Shown: positions 60,786-64,000 of the stretch, one piece after another | Numbering within the stretch: position 1 is the first letter of the stretch | Layout of the letters: the number at the start of each line of letters is the position of its first letter | From: Candidatus Latescibacterota bacterium | Lineage (GTDB): Bacteria; Krumholzibacteriota; Krumholzibacteriia; JACNKJ01 | Assembly: GCA_020633725.1 (NCBI GenBank) | Contig: JACKDC010000004.1 | Coordinates: forward strand, 248,001 to 312,000 | Direction: 5' to 3' | DNA: 64,000 bases | Program-made: the position numbers and the translations under genes | The notes under the pieces: model-generated | What the model was told of the DNA's origin: nothing | Database searches by the model: none | Seen by the model: the letters and a program-made list of their open reading frames with translations, nothing else

Positions 60786-62267
60786 CTATTCGCCGTCGAT
60801 GATCCGCCGCACGGTGGCCACCAGCTCGCCGCGCGGGATCGTCACCTGCGCGGGGCGTTCTTCCTGCCACTGCTTGCGGTCGCTCATGCCCTGCGCGAGC
60901 TTGCGGCCCACGGCGAGGTCCTTCACCGACACCTCGTTCGACGCGAACTCGTTCTCGCCGCAGATCACCACGGCGGGCAGGCCGCGCCGGTCCGCGTAGC
61001 GCAGCTGGGCGCCCACGCGGCCTTCGCCCATGTAGAGCTCGGCGGCGACGCCCGCGGCGCGCAGCTCGGCGGCGAGGCCCATGTACTCGGCCATGAAGTT
61101 CGGGTCCATCACGACGACGAGCACGGAGTCGGGGCCGCCGCCCGCCTCGGGACGCGCGAGTTCGAGCGCGGCGAGCAGGCGGTCCACGCCCATGGACGCG
61201 CCCGTGGCCGGCACGACCTTGCCGAGGAAGCGGTCGACGAGGTCGTCGTAGCGCCCGCCGCCGGCCACGCTGCCGAAGCGGGTGACCTCGCCCTTCTCGT
61301 CCTTCACCTCGAAGGTGAGTTCGGCCTCGTAAACAGGGCCCGTGTAGTAGGCCAGGCCGCGCACGACCGTGGGGTCGAAGGTGATGCGCTCGTCGCCCGC
61401 GCCCGCGGCCGTGAGCAGGCGGTCGATCTCGGCGAGTTCGGCCACGCCCTCCTCGCCCACCTTGGAGCCCGCGGTGAGCGCGCCCAGCGCGGTCACGAGC
61501 GCGCCGCGCTCCTGACCGACGAGCTGCAGGTAGCCGAGGATCGTGTCGATCTGGCCCGTGGCCAGCGCGGCGCCCTTGGTGAAGTCGCCGGACTCGTCCA
61601 TGCGGCCCTTGCCGAGGAGCTGGGCGACGCCGTCAAGGCCCACGCGGTCGAGCTTGTCGATGGCGCGCAGCACGGTGAGCCAGGGGCCGGCCACGTCCTC
61701 GCGGGAGTCCGCGACGTTCAGCCCCGCCTTCTCCAGCACGCCGTTCAGCACCTTGCGGTTGTTCACGCGGATGCGGTAGTCGCCGGGCTGGAAGCCGAGG
61801 GCCTCCATCACGTCGCCCAGCACGCTGCAGACCTCGGCGTCGGCAAGCATGGAGGCCGTGCCCACCGTGTCGAAGTCGCACTGGATGAACTCGCAGAAGC
61901 GGCCCGGGCCGGGCTTCTCGTCGCGAAAGACGGAACCCACCTGGTAGCGGCGGAAGGGCAGCGGCAGGTCGGGGTACTGCGCCATGACCCGCGACAGCGG
62001 CGCGGTGAGGTCGTAGCGCAGGGCCAGCCACTCGTCGCGCTCGTCGCGGAAGGCGAAGACGCCGCCTTCGGGACGATCCGTGTCGGGGAGATACTTGCCC
62101 AGCGTCTCGAGGTACTCGACGATGGGCGTCTCGAGCGCGGTGAACCCGTAGCGGCGATAGACCGCGACGATGCGCTCGATCATCCGCTGGCGCTGCACCA
62201 GGGCGTCGCCGAAGACGTCGCGAAACCCACGGGGCAGGCGCGGTGTGGGACGTTCGGGCGCAGCCAT
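60786..62267 (-). CDS. hisS: Histidyl-tRNA synthetase, alphaproteobacterial/eukaryote-like type
   Basis: Charges tRNA-His; cytoplasmic. 493 residues, longer than the ~425 of common bacterial HisRS. Class II motifs: motif 1 GFRDVFG, ALRYDLTAPLSRVMA, motif 2 RYQVGSVFRDEKPGPGRFCEFIQCDFDTVG (read in parts), VNNRKVLNGVL, HisA motif RGLAYYTGPVYE, motif 3 GVDRLLAALEL. The motif 2 loop (RDEKPGPGRF.EF.QCDFDTVG) matches the atypical enzyme of Alphaproteobacteria, not the E. coli type (RHERPQKGRYRQFHQ). A tRNA-His with matching unusual identity bases lies 48 nt upstream, apparently co-transcribed. Confidence 0.93.
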   Translation of the reverse strand: MAAPERPTPRLPRGFRDVFGDALVQRQRMIERIVAVYRRYGFTALETPIVEYLETLGKYLPDTDRPEGGVFAFRDERDEWLALRYDLTAPLSRVMAQYPDLPLPFRRYQVGSVFRDEKPGPGRFCEFIQCDFDTVGTASMLADAEVCSVLGDVMEALGFQPGDYRIRVNNRKVLNGVLEKAGLNVADSREDVAGPWLTVLRAIDKLDRVGLDGVAQLLGKGRMDESGDFTKGAALATGQIDTILGYLQLVGQERGALVTALGALTAGSKVGEEGVAELAEIDRLLTAAGAGDERITFDPTVVRGLAYYTGPVYEAELTFEVKDEKGEVTRFGSVAGGGRYDDLVDRFLGKVVPATGASMGVDRLLAALELARPEAGGGPDSVLVVVMDPNFMAEYMGLAAELRAAGVAAELYMGEGRVGAQLRYADRRGLPAVVICGENEFASNEVSVKDLAVGRKLAQGMSDRKQWQEERPAQVTIPRGELVATVRRIIDGE

Positions 62268-62314
62268 GACGGGAATCCTAGTTCACTGTGGTCAGCGTGG
62301 CGCTCGCCACGAGG

Positions 62315-62388
62315 TACCGCCGACGGGACTTGAACCCATGACCTCCTGGGCCACAACCAGGCACTCTAGCCAACTGAGCTACGGCGGC
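62315..62388 (-). tRNA. tRNA-His (GTG anticodon), lacking G-1, with A73
   Basis: A full cloverleaf on the minus strand: 7-bp acceptor (GCCGCCG with CGGCGGT, closing pair G1-U72), D stem GCTC/GAGT, anticodon stem CCTGG/CCAGG with loop TTGTGGC (anticodon GTG), T stem ATGGG/CCCGT with loop TTCAAGT. The base before G1 is T, so the usual encoded G-1 is missing, and the discriminator is A, not C. CCA is not fully encoded (ACC then T). Confidence 0.95.
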
Positions 62389-62428
62389 ATGTTTCAGTCA
62401 CTTACGCACACGCAGTGACATCGAGGGC

Positions 62429-62459
62429 ATAGTAAGCAAAAACCCGGGGCCGGTGTCAA
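62429..62459 (-). promoter_or_regulatory. Probable promoter for tRNA-His and hisS
   Basis: Minus strand TTGACA (62459-62454) and TACTAT (62434-62429), 19 nt apart, 40 nt before the tRNA. Spacing is longer than ideal. Confidence 0.4.
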
Positions 62460-62488
62460 GACGGCCGCAAGTCGCGGCCCGCCAGGGG

Positions 62489-62517
62489 TTTCGCGCCGCG
62501 CCCGCGCCTGCTAGGCT
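62489..62517 (+). promoter_or_regulatory. Promoter of the HAD hydrolase gene, predicted leaderless
   Basis: TTTCGC (62489-62494), 17 nt ending in TGC, TAGGCT (62512-62517); the ATG is 5 nt after the -10 box. Confidence 0.5.
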
Positions 62518-62522
62518 GGGGC

Positions 62523-63218
62523 ATGGCCACGATCCTCCTCGACATCGGCAACGTGCTCTGGAGCGACGACGACGGCGACGCCTTCACGCTGACCAACATC
62601 GGACGCGTGCTCGCCGCGCGCGGGCAGGCCGTGAGCGAGGGGGTGATCGCGGCGGCCCAGGCCCAGGCCGTGGCCGACTGGGCGCCCAGCGCCTGGCGCG
62701 CGGTGATCCACGGCCTGGCGCGCGACCCCGTCGAGGCGGCGGCCGTGACGCGCGAGGTCCGCGCCCGCTGGGACGCCCTCAGCGACGACGACTACGCCGC
62801 CTTCACCACACCCTTTCCCTCCACCGCGCCGCTGCTGGAGTCACTCGCCGAGGGAGGCCACACACTCGTCCTCGCCAGCAACAACTCGCCGCGGGCGCTC
62901 GCGCGCCTGGAGACGCTGGGTCTCTTGCGCCACTTCGCGGTGAAGGAGGTCTCCGAGACGCTGGACCTGGCCAAGCCCGATCCGCGCTTCTTCGAGGCGC
63001 TTCTCGCGGCGGCGGGCAACCCCGCGCGCGCGATCATGGTGGGGGACCGCATCGACAACGACGTCGCGCCGGCGCGTGCGCTCGGCCTCGCCACCGTGCG
63101 CCTGCGCCATGGCTCGCACATCGCTCAGGAGCCGCGGGGGCCGGAGTCCACGCCGGATCTCACCGTCGACGATCCCGCGGAGCTCTCGGTCGCGCTCGCG
63201 CGCTTTGTGGGCGTGTGA
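62523..63218 (+). CDS. HAD-superfamily phosphatase-like protein
   Basis: 231 residues, HAD subfamily IA. Motif I LLDIGNVLW gives the nucleophile Asp7; the second Asp of the usual DxD is Gly9, as in the DxGNVL subgroup. Motif II LVLASNNSPRAL (Ser/Asn region), motif III lysine in LAKPDPRFFEALL, and motif IV MVGDRIDNDVAPARALG. Cap domain is helical (about 20-90). Substrate unknown. Transcribed divergently from the tRNA-His-hisS unit. Confidence 0.85.
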   Translation: MATILLDIGNVLWSDDDGDAFTLTNIGRVLAARGQAVSEGVIAAAQAQAVADWAPSAWRAVIHGLARDPVEAAAVTREVRARWDALSDDDYAAFTTPFPSTAPLLESLAEGGHTLVLASNNSPRALARLETLGLLRHFAVKEVSETLDLAKPDPRFFEALLAAAGNPARAIMVGDRIDNDVAPARALGLATVRLRHGSHIAQEPRGPESTPDLTVDDPAELSVALARFVGV

Positions 63219-63308
63219 GGCCAGGACGTAGCCAGACGACTCGATCGACCCGATCCCGGATCCAGATAGCGGCTATAGGTTTTCTCCTTTGACGTCCCCG
63301 CGCCGTGC

Positions 63309-63314
63309 TAGGCT
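63309..63314 (+). promoter_or_regulatory. Extended -10 box upstream of the truncated BNR-like gene
   Basis: TGCTAGGCT (hexamer 63309-63314), the same sequence as the HAD gene's box. A TTGACG lies upstream but at only 14-nt spacing. Leader about 50 nt. Confidence 0.35.
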
Positions 63315-63371
63315 TCTGCCGGCCACAACAGCGACCAGGACCCGCTACCCCGCCACCAGGAGCCTCTCATC

Positions 63372-64000
63372 ATGAAGCTCTGCTCCCCCTCACTGCCAGT
63401 GCTCCTCGTCCTTCTCATGGCCGCCGCCGCTTTCGCCCAAGACTGGACGCCGGTACCACTGGGATCCGTGGGGGACATTCTCGCCATTCAGCAGACAACG
63501 TCCCCTGAGCATTGGCTGACCGGGCGCGCGGGACTCGTTGCTCGCTCCAACGCTGACCACACCGTCTGGACTCTCGTCGACGTCGGCACGAGCGCGGATC
63601 TGTTCTCGGTCGTCGAACCTGCCGTCAGTCAAGTCTGGGTCGGCGCCGGCGGTGGGGTCGTGCGGTATCTTGACAATGGAGTATGGGCGCAGCGGGACAT
63701 TCCCGATGCACAGGACTTCGTCCTTCACACGCGCGTCGTTGGTGAGGCTCTGGCAGTCGGTAGCCAGGGGGCGATCTACCATGGCACCGACTACGGCCAA
63801 ACCTGGACGCCCGAGAGCAGCGGCACGCAGGCGGCTCTGCATGGTGCGACCGGTGTCACGACGGGCCCCGCCTGGGCGGTGGGAGACGACGGGCTGATCC
63901 TCAAGCTCGAGAGCGGTGCGACACAGTGGATCCCGCGGGTCAGCGGCACGACCGCCGACCTGCTTGCCATCGCCGAGAACCTGAACCTCCTCTTCGTCGT
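63372..64000 (+). CDS. Secreted BNR/Ycf48-like beta-propeller protein, cut by the window end
   Basis: Open from the ATG at 63372 (AGGAG upstream) to the last base, with no stop, so the C-terminus is missing. Signal peptide: LPVLLVLLMAAAAFAQ. The mature part has BNR-type blades: LGSVGDILAIQQ, WLTGRAGLVARSN, AVGSQGAIYHGTDYGQTWTPESSGT and AVGDDGLILKLESGATQW, which match Ycf48/photosystem-stability-factor-like propellers. It may end in a FlgD domain like others here, but that is outside the window. Slightly lower GC than the genome average. Confidence 0.8.
   Translation, partial: MKLCSPSLPVLLVLLMAAAAFAQDWTPVPLGSVGDILAIQQTTSPEHWLTGRAGLVARSNADHTVWTLVDVGTSADLFSVVEPAVSQVWVGAGGGVVRYLDNGVWAQRDIPDAQDFVLHTRVVGEALAVGSQGAIYHGTDYGQTWTPESSGTQAALHGATGVTTGPAWAVGDDGLILKLESGATQWIPRVSGTTADLLAIAENLNLLFV

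Overview
The window is GC-rich (roughly 68-70 percent by eye) chromosomal DNA from a bacterium that I would place in or near the FCB superphylum, for example the candidate phyla Eisenbacteria, Krumholzibacteriota or Latescibacterota. The main reason is six large secreted proteins that end in a C-terminal FlgD-like Ig domain with the hallmark PNPFNP(R/T) motif and a final strand such as KLLLVK. The rank is inferred, since no rRNA is present. Genes are dense and on both strands. There is no phage, IS element or CRISPR array.

Layout. 1-6741: M50 site-2-type protease, M28 peptidase lipoprotein, zinc-ribbon membrane protein, class II fructose-bisphosphatase (glpX), TPR protein, and a secreted five-bladed-propeller glycosidase-like protein. 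6742-11815: a small putative winged-helix protein, a degenerate sigma54-activator-like regulator, then a rarA / GNAT / methyltransferase / secreted-protein operon closed by a terminator. 11820-17890: a secreted papain-like protein without its catalytic Cys, a palindrome-bounded repeat element, a beta-helix protein, heme oxygenase with a 46-residue membrane protein, and pcm. 17880-24431: a complete oligopeptide ABC transporter (binding protein, two permeases, two ATPases). 24432-31711: orphan secreted proteins, a VCBS/FG-GAP repeat protein, an MFS transporter and a Cache-like membrane protein. 31981-40582: a tightly overlapping MoxR-Bat (aerotolerance-type) operon with two gene fusions. 40583-45344: thioredoxin, an MsbA-like exporter, an Ig-repeat protein and a small protein. 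45381-55988: two tandem LVIVD beta-propellers, a PLP-dependent Cys/Met lyase with an Nfu scaffold, a secreted FAD oxidoreductase overlapping a GT39 mannosyltransferase, and DUF1697. 56035-60684: a lower-GC operon for a secreted zinc metalloprotease and two small exported proteins. 60786-64000: hisS with a tRNA-His gene directly upstream, a HAD phosphatase and a truncated secreted BNR/Ycf48-like protein.

Most interesting. (a) A tRNA-His lacking G-1 and carrying A73 lies directly upstream of an alphaproteobacterial-type HisRS, as if identity elements and enzyme moved together. (b) Two ~200-bp elements are bounded by an 18-bp GC palindrome and carry an internal promoter-like core; the palindrome occurs six times in the window. 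(c) A regulator built like a sigma54 activator has lost its phospho-Asp, GAFTGA Thr and both arginine fingers. (d) A papain-fold protein has Gly at the catalytic Cys position. (e) Many promoters follow TTGnCn-N17-TAnnnT, and four genes start 5-7 nt after the -10 box, which predicts leaderless mRNAs. (f) Two proteins share a short terminal tail (SIKALY/AVKSLY) that may be a second sorting signal beside the FlgD-type tails.

Limits: all calls come from reading sequence and translations. Family names rest on motifs; no database search or folding computation was run.
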